From NCBI GenBank assembly GCA_900755995.1, contig CAAEIM010000025.1:1-39818 (forward strand): a DNA stretch of 39,818 nt, in the 5' to 3' direction. The notes below the pieces were generated by a model. It was not told the DNA's origin. It worked only from the letters and a program-made list of their open reading frames with translations, and made no database searches. Shown here piece after piece: positions 25,528 through 33,529 of this stretch (positions within the stretch are counted from its first letter, which is position 1; each line of letters begins with the position of its first letter). Made by a program: the position numbers and the translations under genes. The stretch comes from Clostridia bacterium. GTDB lineage: Bacteria; Bacillota; Clostridia; Oscillospirales; Acutalibacteraceae.

Positions 25528-26524
25528 ACATTCTAATGTTGCGCTTTTTATACCGCACAACGGTTGTCCGCACAAATGCTCTTTCTGCAATCAAAAAAAT
25601 ATAGTAGGACAGACCTACCAGCCAACTGCCGATGATGTGAAAAATGCGGTGGAAATTGCAATTAATTCTCTTAAAGAAAATACAAAAGAAGCAGAGATTG
25701 CATTTTTTGGGGGCAGCTTTACCGCCATTGACAGAAATTATATGCTTGAGCTTTTGGAAGCTGCAAAGCCGTACATTTCTGTTTTTAAGGGAATAAGAAT
25801 TTCTACCCGTCCCGACTGCATAGATGATGAGGTTGTTGCCCTTTTAAAAAGCTACGGGGTATCTGCCATTGAGCTTGGGGCGCAGTCTATGGATGACGGT
25901 GTGCTTGCCCTGAATGAAAGAGGCCACTGCGCTGATGATGTGAGAAACGCTGCAAAAATCATCAGAAAATACGACATTAATCTGGGACTACAGATGATGA
26001 CGGGATTGTACGGTTCTGATTTTTATAAAGACATTTATACAGCTGATGAATTTATAAAGCTTAGACCCGATACTGTAAGAATTTATCCCACTGTTATTAT
26101 GCAGGACACTAAGCTTGCAGACCTGTATAACAGTAAAAAATTTATTCCATACACGCTTGAGCAGTCGGTTGAACTTTGTTCGCACCTTATTTTAAAATTC
26201 AAAGAAGAAAATATCCGTCTTATCAGGCTTGGACTTCATTACTCCGAAAGCCTTGAAAAAAACAGCCTTGGCAACAACTATCACCCTGCATTTAAAGAGC
26301 TTTGCGAAAACAAAATCTTTTTTGACAGGCTCTGCAGTCTGATAAATAAATATTCTCATAAAGAAGTAAAATTCTTTGAGGCCTATGTAAATCCTCACTC
26401 GGTTTCAAAGCTTGTCGGGCAGAATAGGGCTAATATTATAAGACTCAACGAGATGGGATATAAAATCAAAATAAAAACCGATATGCAGCTTGACGATTAC
26501 GAAATTTATATAAAGCAGAGGTAA
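25523..26524 (+). CDS. Radical SAM protein, Elp3/YhcC-like, with apparent AUU start
   Basis: 333 aa if read from the AUU at 25523. The iron-sulfur motif C15-x3-C19-x2-C22 (NGCPHKCSFCNQ) lies at 25562-25597, upstream of the first canonical start in this frame (GTG 25637), and the frame is open back to a TGA at 25514. No AUG, GUG or UUG exists between that stop and the cysteines. AUU 25523 overlaps the rnc stop, has GGAG at 25509-25512 at 10 bases, and gives IKHSNVALFIPHNGC, matching the usual N-terminus of this family. Also seen: FFGGSFTAID, STRPDCID, and GAQSMDDGVL. Homologues sit between rnc and smc in many Clostridia; the reaction is unknown to me. Confidence 0.82.
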   Translation: MKHSNVALFIPHNGCPHKCSFCNQKNIVGQTYQPTADDVKNAVEIAINSLKENTKEAEIAFFGGSFTAIDRNYMLELLEAAKPYISVFKGIRISTRPDCIDDEVVALLKSYGVSAIELGAQSMDDGVLALNERGHCADDVRNAAKIIRKYDINLGLQMMTGLYGSDFYKDIYTADEFIKLRPDTVRIYPTVIMQDTKLADLYNSKKFIPYTLEQSVELCSHLILKFKEENIRLIRLGLHYSESLEKNSLGNNYHPAFKELCENKIFFDRLCSLINKYSHKEVKFFEAYVNPHSVSKLVGQNRANIIRLNEMGYKIKIKTDMQLDDYEIYIKQR

Positions 26525-26527
26525 TAA

Positions 26528-29500
26528 ATGCGATTAAAGTCACTTGAGATACAGGGTTTTAAAACCTTTCCCGATAAAACTAAATTATCCTTTGAGCAGG
26601 GCATTACCGCTGTAGTAGGACCTAACGGCTCAGGAAAAAGCAACATCAGCGATGCAATTCGCTGGGTGCTTGGAGAGCAGTCGCCAAAGAGCCTTAGATG
26701 CTCTAAAATGGAGGATGTTGTTTTTAACGGCACAGACAAAAGAAAAAGACTTGGATATGCCGAGGTTACTCTGAATATTGAAAATAAAGACAGGGTGCTT
26801 GCATATGACGGCGATGATGTATCCATCACACGCCGCTACTACAGGAGCGGCGAGAGCGAATATCTTATAAATAAGGCTCAGGTAAGGCTCAAGGATATTA
26901 ACGAGCTTTTTATGGATACAGGTCTGGGCAGAGATGGCTACTCAATGATAGGTCAGGGTAAAATTGACAGCATTGTATCCTCAAAGGGAGAGGATAGAAG
27001 AGAGATTTTTGAAGAAGCCGCAGGTATTTCACGTTACCGTTACAGAAAAACCGATGCGGAAAGAAAGCTTAAAAGTACCGAGGAAAACCTACTCAGACTG
27101 CGTGATATTGTTACTGAGCTTGAGGACAGAGTCGGCCCGCTTAAAAGGCAGTCTGAAAAGGCTCAGGAATTTTTAAAATATTCAGAGGAAAAGCGTGGCC
27201 TTGAAATTGCACTCTGGTTGTTGACTCTTGATAAAAGTCAGGCGGCACTCAAAACGCAGGACGAAAAAATAGCAATAGCCCACTCTCAGTATGATGATGC
27301 CGAAAAAATGCTCGAGGAAATTCAGAAGGAATCTGAGGAAATATATCTGAAAAACGGACAGCTTGCCGCAAAAGCCGACGAGGTCAGACATTTGATTTCA
27401 GAGCTTGATTCAGTAATTTCTGACAGGCGTTCTCAGCTGTCGGTTTCACGAAACGATATTCTGCATAACGAGGAAAACATCAGACGTGTTGAAAACGAAA
27501 TATTGAACGCACAGCAGAATTCGGAACTAATTTTTACTCAGATTGCCGAGAAGAACGACAAAATTGCCACCCTTGATAAGAAGGTAATTGACAAGCAAAA
27601 GGAATATACCGCACTTTCCGAAAAGCTTAATGTTATCAATCTCGATACCGGTAAAAGCGGCGACAAACTCCAGCAGCTTACCTCTGAGCTTTCAATGCTC
27701 ACTACAAAATCTGCCGATGCAAGAGTTATTGAGATGACTGCGGAAAGCTCAATTTCCGACCTTGAGGAGAGAATTGCAAGCCTTACCTCGTCAAATGAGG
27801 ACGGTATAGCAAGAGTCAAAGAGCTTGAAGAAATGTCCGAGAATTACACCTCCGGTCTTAATTCTCTTAAAGAAGAAATAACCTCACTGACAAATTCAAT
27901 TCAGGGACTTGAGTTAAAGCTCAAATCAAAGGCTCACAAGCGTGACAGCTATAAGGCTGAAAGCGACAGACTTTTACTCGACAGCAAGGAGCACATCAGA
28001 AAAATTAACTTTCTTGAGAATCTTGAACGTAATCTTGAGGGCTTTTCAAAGAGCGTTAAGGTTGTGGTGAACGCATCTAAAAACGGAAGATTAAAGGGTG
28101 TTTGCGGTCCTGTTTCCAGAGTTATTTCTGTACCGCAGAAGTACGGAACTGCTATTGAAACTGCACTCGGGGCTGCAATGCAGAACATAGTTGTAGAAAC
28201 CGAAAATGACGCAAAGGCTGCGATTGCATATTTGAAATCTTCAGACGGCGGACGAGCAACATTTTTGCCGCTCAACACTATAAAGCCAAGAGAACTCAGA
28301 GAAAGCGGGCTTGACGGAAACTATGGTTTTATCGGCATTGCAAGCGAGCTTTGCAGCTGCGAGGATAAATTCAAAAGCATTCTTTCCTCACTGTTAGGCA
28401 AAATAGTAATTGCAGACAACTTAAACTCCGCAACAGCGATTGCAAAAAAGTATTCCTACCGCTTTAAGATTGTTACCCTTGACGGTCAGGTGGTAAATGC
28501 AGGCGGTTCACTTACGGGCGGCTCTCTTAACAGAAATATGGGACTTTTAAGCCGTGCAAGCGAGATAAAGGACTTAAAGGAGCAGACAAGGGAGATTGAA
28601 GCAAAATCCTCGGAAGCCTCCAAAATGTACGAGGAATCGGTAAGAGATTACGCTGCTGTTGAAGCAGAGCTTCTCGGTACAAGAGCCGACCTTTCAAACA
28701 AAAAGCAAAGCCTTGCTGGTATGGAGGCGGAGAGCAGAGCCTGTTCAAATGAGCTTACCAATTCAAAGCTTGCTTTGCAGAATTTTGACAGGCAAATAAG
28801 TGAATTTACAAACAAAATACAAGTGCTCACTGAGGACAGAAAAAATGCAGGCGAACTGCTTTTACAGTTTAATCGCAGAATATCAGAGGCAGAGGAAAAG
28901 GTAAACAGTATTACCGGCAGCAGAGCTAAGATGATTGAACAGCGAGAGGAAATCGCAGATAAGCTCCAAAATGTAAGGCTTGAAATTGTAACTGCGCAAA
29001 AGGATATTGACGCACTCAATTCTGAAATTCTTTTTGCTGAAAATTCATCAAATAATTTTGATGAAAGGCAAAAGGAGCTTAATAACCAGATTGAGGATTA
29101 TAAAACCAAAAACGCCGAAATTCAAAGCAGGATTGCCGTAATTGAAGCTGAAATAAAGGAAATGTCAGAAAAAATTGAAATGTACAATCTGTCTATTTCT
29201 AATATTAATTCTGATAAAGAAAAATTTGAAAAAAGAAATGCTGAGCTGAGAGCTGCTGAACGAGATAAAACCTCCGAAAGAGAAATTTCAGGCAGAGAGC
29301 TTTCAAGGCTTGAGGAAAGGAAAATCAATCTTCAAAAACAGTATGATGATATAATTTCAAAGCTTTGGGAGGAATATGAGCTTACCAAGCGTGAGGCGGA
29401 GGAAAATGCCATTGAAATTCCCGATTCGGCTGTTGCTCAGAAAAGGCTCAACGAACTAAAGCAAAAAATCAAGAATCTGGGCAGCGTAAATGTATCCGCC

Positions 29501-30103
29501 ATTGAGGAATACAAAGAGGTGTCTGAGCGATACGAGTTTATGAGTGCTCAGGTAAACGATGTAGAAAAATCCAAGCGAGAAATTGAGCATCTCATTACCG
29601 ACCTGACAAAGCAGATGAAGGAAGTATTTATCGAAAGCTTTGAGGAGATAAACAAAAACTTTACATATACCTTTAAGGAGCTTTTCGGAGGGGGAACAGC
29701 CTCGCTGTCGCTCTCTGAACCCGAGGATATATTAAACAGCGGCATAGAGATTGTGGTCCATCCGCCGGGAAAAATTGTAGTTCACCTTGACGCACTTTCG
29801 GGCGGTGAAAAAGCACTCGTTGCTATTGCGCTTTACTTTGCAATTATGAAGGTAAGACCTGCTCCGTTCTGCGTAATGGACGAGATTGAGGCGGCACTTG
29901 ACGACGTTAATGTTGACCGCTTTGCAAATTATATGAGAAACCTTACTCATACTACTCAATTTATCTGTATTACTCACAGACGAGGAACTATGGAGGAAGC
30001 AGACGTACTGTACGGCGTTACTATGCAGGACGAGGGCGTTTCAAAGCTGCTTGAGCTGCGTTCTACTGAAATTGCAGAAAAGCTTGGTATAAAAACCGAC
30101 TAA
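26528..30103 (+). CDS. smc: Chromosome segregation ATPase SMC
   Basis: 1191 aa, full length. Core of the condensin that compacts and segregates the chromosome with ScpA and ScpB. Seen: Walker A GPNGSGKSN near 32-40, long coiled coils (about 170-500 and 680-1030), a hinge near 510-670 with GAAMQNIVVE and the GGSLTGGS turn, the ABC signature LSGGEKALVA and Walker B FCVMDEIEAALDDVN near the C-terminus. Starts 3 bases after the radical SAM gene; ftsY follows after 15 bases, the conserved Firmicutes order. Confidence 0.97.
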   Translation: MRLKSLEIQGFKTFPDKTKLSFEQGITAVVGPNGSGKSNISDAIRWVLGEQSPKSLRCSKMEDVVFNGTDKRKRLGYAEVTLNIENKDRVLAYDGDDVSITRRYYRSGESEYLINKAQVRLKDINELFMDTGLGRDGYSMIGQGKIDSIVSSKGEDRREIFEEAAGISRYRYRKTDAERKLKSTEENLLRLRDIVTELEDRVGPLKRQSEKAQEFLKYSEEKRGLEIALWLLTLDKSQAALKTQDEKIAIAHSQYDDAEKMLEEIQKESEEIYLKNGQLAAKADEVRHLISELDSVISDRRSQLSVSRNDILHNEENIRRVENEILNAQQNSELIFTQIAEKNDKIATLDKKVIDKQKEYTALSEKLNVINLDTGKSGDKLQQLTSELSMLTTKSADARVIEMTAESSISDLEERIASLTSSNEDGIARVKELEEMSENYTSGLNSLKEEITSLTNSIQGLELKLKSKAHKRDSYKAESDRLLLDSKEHIRKINFLENLERNLEGFSKSVKVVVNASKNGRLKGVCGPVSRVISVPQKYGTAIETALGAAMQNIVVETENDAKAAIAYLKSSDGGRATFLPLNTIKPRELRESGLDGNYGFIGIASELCSCEDKFKSILSSLLGKIVIADNLNSATAIAKKYSYRFKIVTLDGQVVNAGGSLTGGSLNRNMGLLSRASEIKDLKEQTREIEAKSSEASKMYEESVRDYAAVEAELLGTRADLSNKKQSLAGMEAESRACSNELTNSKLALQNFDRQISEFTNKIQVLTEDRKNAGELLLQFNRRISEAEEKVNSITGSRAKMIEQREEIADKLQNVRLEIVTAQKDIDALNSEILFAENSSNNFDERQKELNNQIEDYKTKNAEIQSRIAVIEAEIKEMSEKIEMYNLSISNINSDKEKFEKRNAELRAAERDKTSEREISGRELSRLEERKINLQKQYDDIISKLWEEYELTKREAEENAIEIPDSAVAQKRLNELKQKIKNLGSVNVSAIEEYKEVSERYEFMSAQVNDVEKSKREIEHLITDLTKQMKEVFIESFEEINKNFTYTFKELFGGGTASLSLSEPEDILNSGIEIVVHPPGKIVVHLDALSGGEKALVAIALYFAIMKVRPAPFCVMDEIEAALDDVNVDRFANYMRNLTHTTQFICITHRRGTMEEADVLYGVTMQDEGVSKLLELRSTEIAEKLGIKTD

Positions 30104-30118
30104 TGAAGGGATGATTTT

Positions 30119-31030
30119 ATGGGACTTTTCAATAAGATTAAAGAGGGCTTAAAAAAGACAAGAGATGCAGTTGTAGGTCAGATTGACTCTATGCTTAAAT
30201 CCTTTACAAAAATTGACGATGAGCTTTTTGAAGAACTTGAGGAGCTTCTCGTTATGGGCGATGTGGGTGTGCCTACAGCTGAAAAAATCTGTGATGAGCT
30301 TAAAAAGCGAGTAAAAAAAGAGGGAATAAAAGATCCTAATCAAATCCATACTCTTCTTGAAGAAATTGTTGCAGATATGCTTAGAGGAGGAGAGGAGCTT
30401 GACCTCTCTACTTCTCCGTCAATAATACTTGTAATCGGTGTAAACGGCGTGGGCAAGACCACAACAATCGGCAAGCTTGCAAACAGCCTTTCAAAGCAGG
30501 GCAAAAAGGTTATTCTTGCAGCCGGAGATACATTCAGAGCCGCAGCTATTGATCAGCTTCAGATCTGGGCTGACAGAAGCCACTGCGAAATTATCAAACA
30601 GAACGAGGGCAGCGACCCTGCGGCTGTAATATATGATGCTATTTCTGCGGCTAAGGCGAGAAATGCAGATGTGATTATCTGTGACACAGCGGGCAGACTT
30701 CACAATAAAAAGCACCTTATGGATGAGCTTGCAAAAATCAACAGAATTATTGACCGAGAACTGCCTGATGCATCAAAGGAAAAACTGCTTGTGCTTGACG
30801 CCACTACAGGTCAGAATGCTGTAAATCAGGCTGAGCAGTTCAGACTTGCAACCGGAATCACCGGCATTGTACTCACAAAGCTTGACGGTACTGCAAAGGG
30901 CGGAGTGGTGCTTGCAATAAAGGACGGACTCGGCATACCGGTTAAATATATCGGTGTCGGCGAACAGATAGACGATTTGCAGCCGTTTGACGCAGACGGA
31001 TTTGCAAAGGCACTTTTTTCGCAGAACTAA
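30119..31030 (+). CDS. ftsY: Signal recognition particle receptor FtsY
   Basis: 303 aa, the short form without the acidic A domain of enterobacterial FtsY. Membrane-associated GTPase that docks SRP-ribosome complexes to the Sec translocon. Seen: an N-terminal amphipathic MGLFNKIKEGLKKT helix, the N domain, and the G motifs GVNGVGKTTT near 105-114, DTFRAAAIDQL, DTAGRLHNKK, TKLDGTAKGG and the closing IGVGEQIDDLQPFD. Lies between smc and rdgB. Confidence 0.97.
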   Translation: MGLFNKIKEGLKKTRDAVVGQIDSMLKSFTKIDDELFEELEELLVMGDVGVPTAEKICDELKKRVKKEGIKDPNQIHTLLEEIVADMLRGGEELDLSTSPSIILVIGVNGVGKTTTIGKLANSLSKQGKKVILAAGDTFRAAAIDQLQIWADRSHCEIIKQNEGSDPAAVIYDAISAAKARNADVIICDTAGRLHNKKHLMDELAKINRIIDRELPDASKEKLLVLDATTGQNAVNQAEQFRLATGITGIVLTKLDGTAKGGVVLAIKDGLGIPVKYIGVGEQIDDLQPFDADGFAKALFSQN

Positions 31031-31040
31031 GAGGTGAATA

Positions 31041-31634
31041 ATGAGATTTATCATAGCAACCAATAATGCCAAAAAGCTCTCAGAGCTTGAAAGAATATTA
31101 AAACCGCTCGGTATAGATGCTGTTTCTGCAAGAGAAGCGGGAGTAAACTTAAGTGAAGTTGAAGAAACAGGCTCTACCTTTGCAGAAAATGCGTTTATAA
31201 AGGCGAACGCTGCGTTTAAGGTTACAGGTATGCCTGCCATTGCAGATGATTCCGGCTTATGCGTAGATGCACTCGGCGGCAGACCGGGAGTGTACTCGGC
31301 AAGATACTGCGGGGAAAATGCTACAGATGAGGACAAGTACCTAAAGCTGCTTGACGAGATGAAGAATGTGCCGGATGAAAAGAGAACGGCTCATTTTACT
31401 TCTGCTATCTGCTGTATTTTGTCAGTTAACGAAAAGATTGAGGTTGAAGGAATTTGCAACGGCAAAATCTCACTTGAGCCAAGCGGATGCGGCGGCTTTG
31501 GTTACGACCCTGTTTTTATGTGTAACGGAAAGAGCTTTGCAGAGCTTTCGGCTGAGGAAAAAGATATGGTAAGCCATAGGGGAAAGGCTCTGCGCAGCTT
31601 GCAGACTGAACTCAAAAATAGATTTGATAAATAA
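31041..31634 (+). CDS. rdgB: XTP/dITP diphosphatase (HAM1/RdgB family)
   Basis: 197 aa. Removes non-canonical purine triphosphates such as dITP and XTP by hydrolysis to the monophosphate. Seen: IATNNAKKLSEL near 4-15, the catalytic DDSGLCVDALGGRPGVYSAR region near 67-86, GCGGFGYDPVF near 150-160, and the C-terminal SHRGKAL. Starts 10 bases after ftsY. Confidence 0.96.
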   Translation: MRFIIATNNAKKLSELERILKPLGIDAVSAREAGVNLSEVEETGSTFAENAFIKANAAFKVTGMPAIADDSGLCVDALGGRPGVYSARYCGENATDEDKYLKLLDEMKNVPDEKRTAHFTSAICCILSVNEKIEVEGICNGKISLEPSGCGGFGYDPVFMCNGKSFAELSAEEKDMVSHRGKALRSLQTELKNRFDK

Positions 31635-31659
31635 TTAATTTACAGAAAGGAGCAGCTTA

Positions 31660-31965
31660 ATGCTCACAAGTAAACAGCGTGCATACCTAAGAGGTCTTGC
31701 AAACACCATTGAAACAATCCTTATTGTAGGTAAGGGCGAAATTACCGACAATATCATCAAGCAGGCTCAAGACGCTCTCACAGCGAGAGAGCTTATCAAG
31801 GGAAAAACGCTCGAAAACAGCTCATATTCCTCAAGAGAGGCTGCCGAGCTTATCGCCGAAAAATGCGGCGCAGATGTTGTGCAGGTGATTGGTTCAAAGT
31901 TTGTTCTTTACAAAAGAAACGAGGACGAACCCAAAATTGTTCTCCCGAAAAACAGAAGAAAATGA
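31660..31965 (+). CDS. yhbY: YhbY-family ribosome-associated RNA-binding protein (CRM domain)
   Basis: 101 aa. A single CRM domain that binds pre-50S particles in other bacteria. Seen: the start LTSKQRAYLRGLAN, the GKGEIT loop (the GxxG-type RNA-binding motif) near 25-30, ELIKGKTLENS near 44-54, and VQVIGSKFVLYKRN. AAAGGAG precedes the ATG. The stop overlaps the nadD start as ATGA, linking the two in translation. Confidence 0.93.
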   Translation: MLTSKQRAYLRGLANTIETILIVGKGEITDNIIKQAQDALTARELIKGKTLENSSYSSREAAELIAEKCGADVVQVIGSKFVLYKRNEDEPKIVLPKNRRK

Positions 31966-32567
31966 AAAAAATAGGAATTTTAGGCGGCACATTTAACCCA
32001 ATTCATAACGGTCATATTCAAATGCTTGAATACAGCAAAACGGAAGCCGATTTGGATAAGGTTATTTTAATGCCTACATTTATGCCGCCTCACAAGGACA
32101 GCAAAAATATTGTTTCTGCAAATCACAGGCTTAATATGTGCAGACTTGCGTGTGAGAACCTCACCTATACCGAGGTGTCGGATCTTGAAATAAGGCTTGA
32201 GGACAAAAGCTATACCTACAGAACCTTGCAGCTTTTGCACGAAATGTATCCTGAAGATGAGCTGTATTTCATTGAGGGTGCAGATATGTTTTTAACAATG
32301 CAAAGCTGGAAAAATCCCGAAGTAATTTTCAGTCTTGCAAAGATAATCGCTGTCCCAAGAGATTATGACAGCTTTCAGGAGCTTAAGATCCACTACAGAG
32401 AGGTTCTTTCAAAAATGGGTGCACAGGCTCTTGTCCTGCAAAATCCTGTTCTTACTGTTTCTTCAACCTATATAAGGGATAACATAGATAATGTAGATTT
32501 GCTCAAAGAGCTGATTGATAAAAGGGTTTACGATTATATTAATGAAAATAATTTATACAGGGTGTGA
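31962..32567 (+). CDS. nadD: Nicotinate-nucleotide adenylyltransferase
   Basis: 201 aa from ATG 31962; the longer frame upstream merely overlaps yhbY. Joins nicotinate mononucleotide and ATP in NAD synthesis. Seen: GGTFNPIHNGH at 8-18 (HxGH nucleotidyltransferase motif), LMPTFMPPHK near 36-45, EGADMF and the C-terminal SSTYIRDNI. The set yhbY-nadD-yqeK-rsfS-leuS is a conserved Firmicutes arrangement. Confidence 0.96.
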   Translation: MKKIGILGGTFNPIHNGHIQMLEYSKTEADLDKVILMPTFMPPHKDSKNIVSANHRLNMCRLACENLTYTEVSDLEIRLEDKSYTYRTLQLLHEMYPEDELYFIEGADMFLTMQSWKNPEVIFSLAKIIAVPRDYDSFQELKIHYREVLSKMGAQALVLQNPVLTVSSTYIRDNIDNVDLLKELIDKRVYDYINENNLYRV

Positions 32568-32571
32568 TTTT

Positions 32572-33156
32572 ATGGATTTGGAAGAATATAAAAAAATTAT
32601 AAAATCAAGAATGAGCGACTACCGTTACACTCACAGCGTCAATGTTTCCAATGAGGCGATAAGACTTGCGAAAAAATACGGAGCTGATGAGAAAAAAGCC
32701 GCCGTTGCAGGCATACTCCACGATATTACAAAGGAAACACCTAAGGAAGAACAGTTGCAAATTATGACAGATGGTGGTATAATTTTAGATAATGTGCAGA
32801 AAATGTCTTCAAAGCTGTGGCATGGAATAAGCGGCAGCGTTTATATTCGTGATGTTTTAAAAATCACTGACGAGGATATTTTAAATGCCGTAAAATACCA
32901 CACTACGGGCAGGGCGAAAATGTCGCTGCTTGAAAAAATTATTTTCATTGCAGATTTTACATCTGCTGAAAGAAGCTATTCCGGCGTAAAAACAATGCGG
33001 AAAAAGGCTGATAAGTCGCTTGAAAAAGCAATGCTTTACGGCTTGCAGTTTACCCTAAAGGACTTATCAAAAAGGGCTGTGCTGATACATCCTGACGCCC
33101 TTTCCTGCTATAATGAAATTGTAATCAATAATTCAACGAAAGGAACAGTTAAATGA
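32572..33156 (+). CDS. yqeK: YqeK-type HD hydrolase (symmetrical Ap4A hydrolase)
   Basis: 194 aa from ATG 32572, 4 bases after nadD; the upstream methionines lie inside nadD. YqeK proteins split diadenosine tetraphosphate into two ADP. Metal-binding residues visible: H in YTHSVNV, the HD pair in GILHDITK, H in WHGISG, H in KYHTTGR, and D in IIFIADFTSAER. Its stop overlaps the rsfS start (ATGA). Confidence 0.92.
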   Translation: MDLEEYKKIIKSRMSDYRYTHSVNVSNEAIRLAKKYGADEKKAAVAGILHDITKETPKEEQLQIMTDGGIILDNVQKMSSKLWHGISGSVYIRDVLKITDEDILNAVKYHTTGRAKMSLLEKIIFIADFTSAERSYSGVKTMRKKADKSLEKAMLYGLQFTLKDLSKRAVLIHPDALSCYNEIVINNSTKGTVK

Positions 33157-33506
33157 ATTCATACGAGCAGTCAATTTTAACAGCTAAAGCTATAAGCAGC
33201 AAAAAAGGTCTTGACATTAAGCTTATTGAAATTAAAGATATTTCTTCTCTTGCAGATTATATGGTAATTGCCACAGGTACAAGCTCAACTCACGTTAAGG
33301 CTATTGCAGACGAAGTTGAGTATCAGCTTGACAATAACGGCATTTCCGTTAGTCACATCGAGGGCTACCGCTCAAATTCGTGGATATTGCTTGACTATGT
33401 TGATGTAATAGTTCACATTTTTTCAGACGAGGCAAGAGAGTTCTACAATCTTGAAAGGCTCTGGCAGGACGGCAAGGAAATTGATATTTCTGATATTGTT
33501 GACTAA
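33153..33506 (+). CDS. rsfS: Ribosomal silencing factor RsfS
   Basis: 117 aa. Binds L14 (uL14) on the large subunit and prevents subunit joining under starvation. Seen: the DISSLADYMVIATGTS strand near 28-43, HVKAIADEVE, and the family block WILLDYVDVIVHIFSDEAREFYNLERLW. Translationally coupled to yqeK and followed after 23 bases by leuS. Confidence 0.96.
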   Translation: MNSYEQSILTAKAISSKKGLDIKLIEIKDISSLADYMVIATGTSSTHVKAIADEVEYQLDNNGISVSHIEGYRSNSWILLDYVDVIVHIFSDEAREFYNLERLWQDGKEIDISDIVD

Positions 33507-33529
33507 AAAATTTTGAGGAGGACTCAATT

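Noticed and set aside
30773..31336. Minus-strand open frame of 187 aa over ftsY and rdgB
   Set aside because: Shadow of two conserved plus-strand genes; composition is that of antisense coding DNA.
33507..33529. tRNA-dependent leader for leuS
   Set aside because: Only 23 bases separate rsfS and leuS, too short for a T-box; leuS is probably expressed from upstream.
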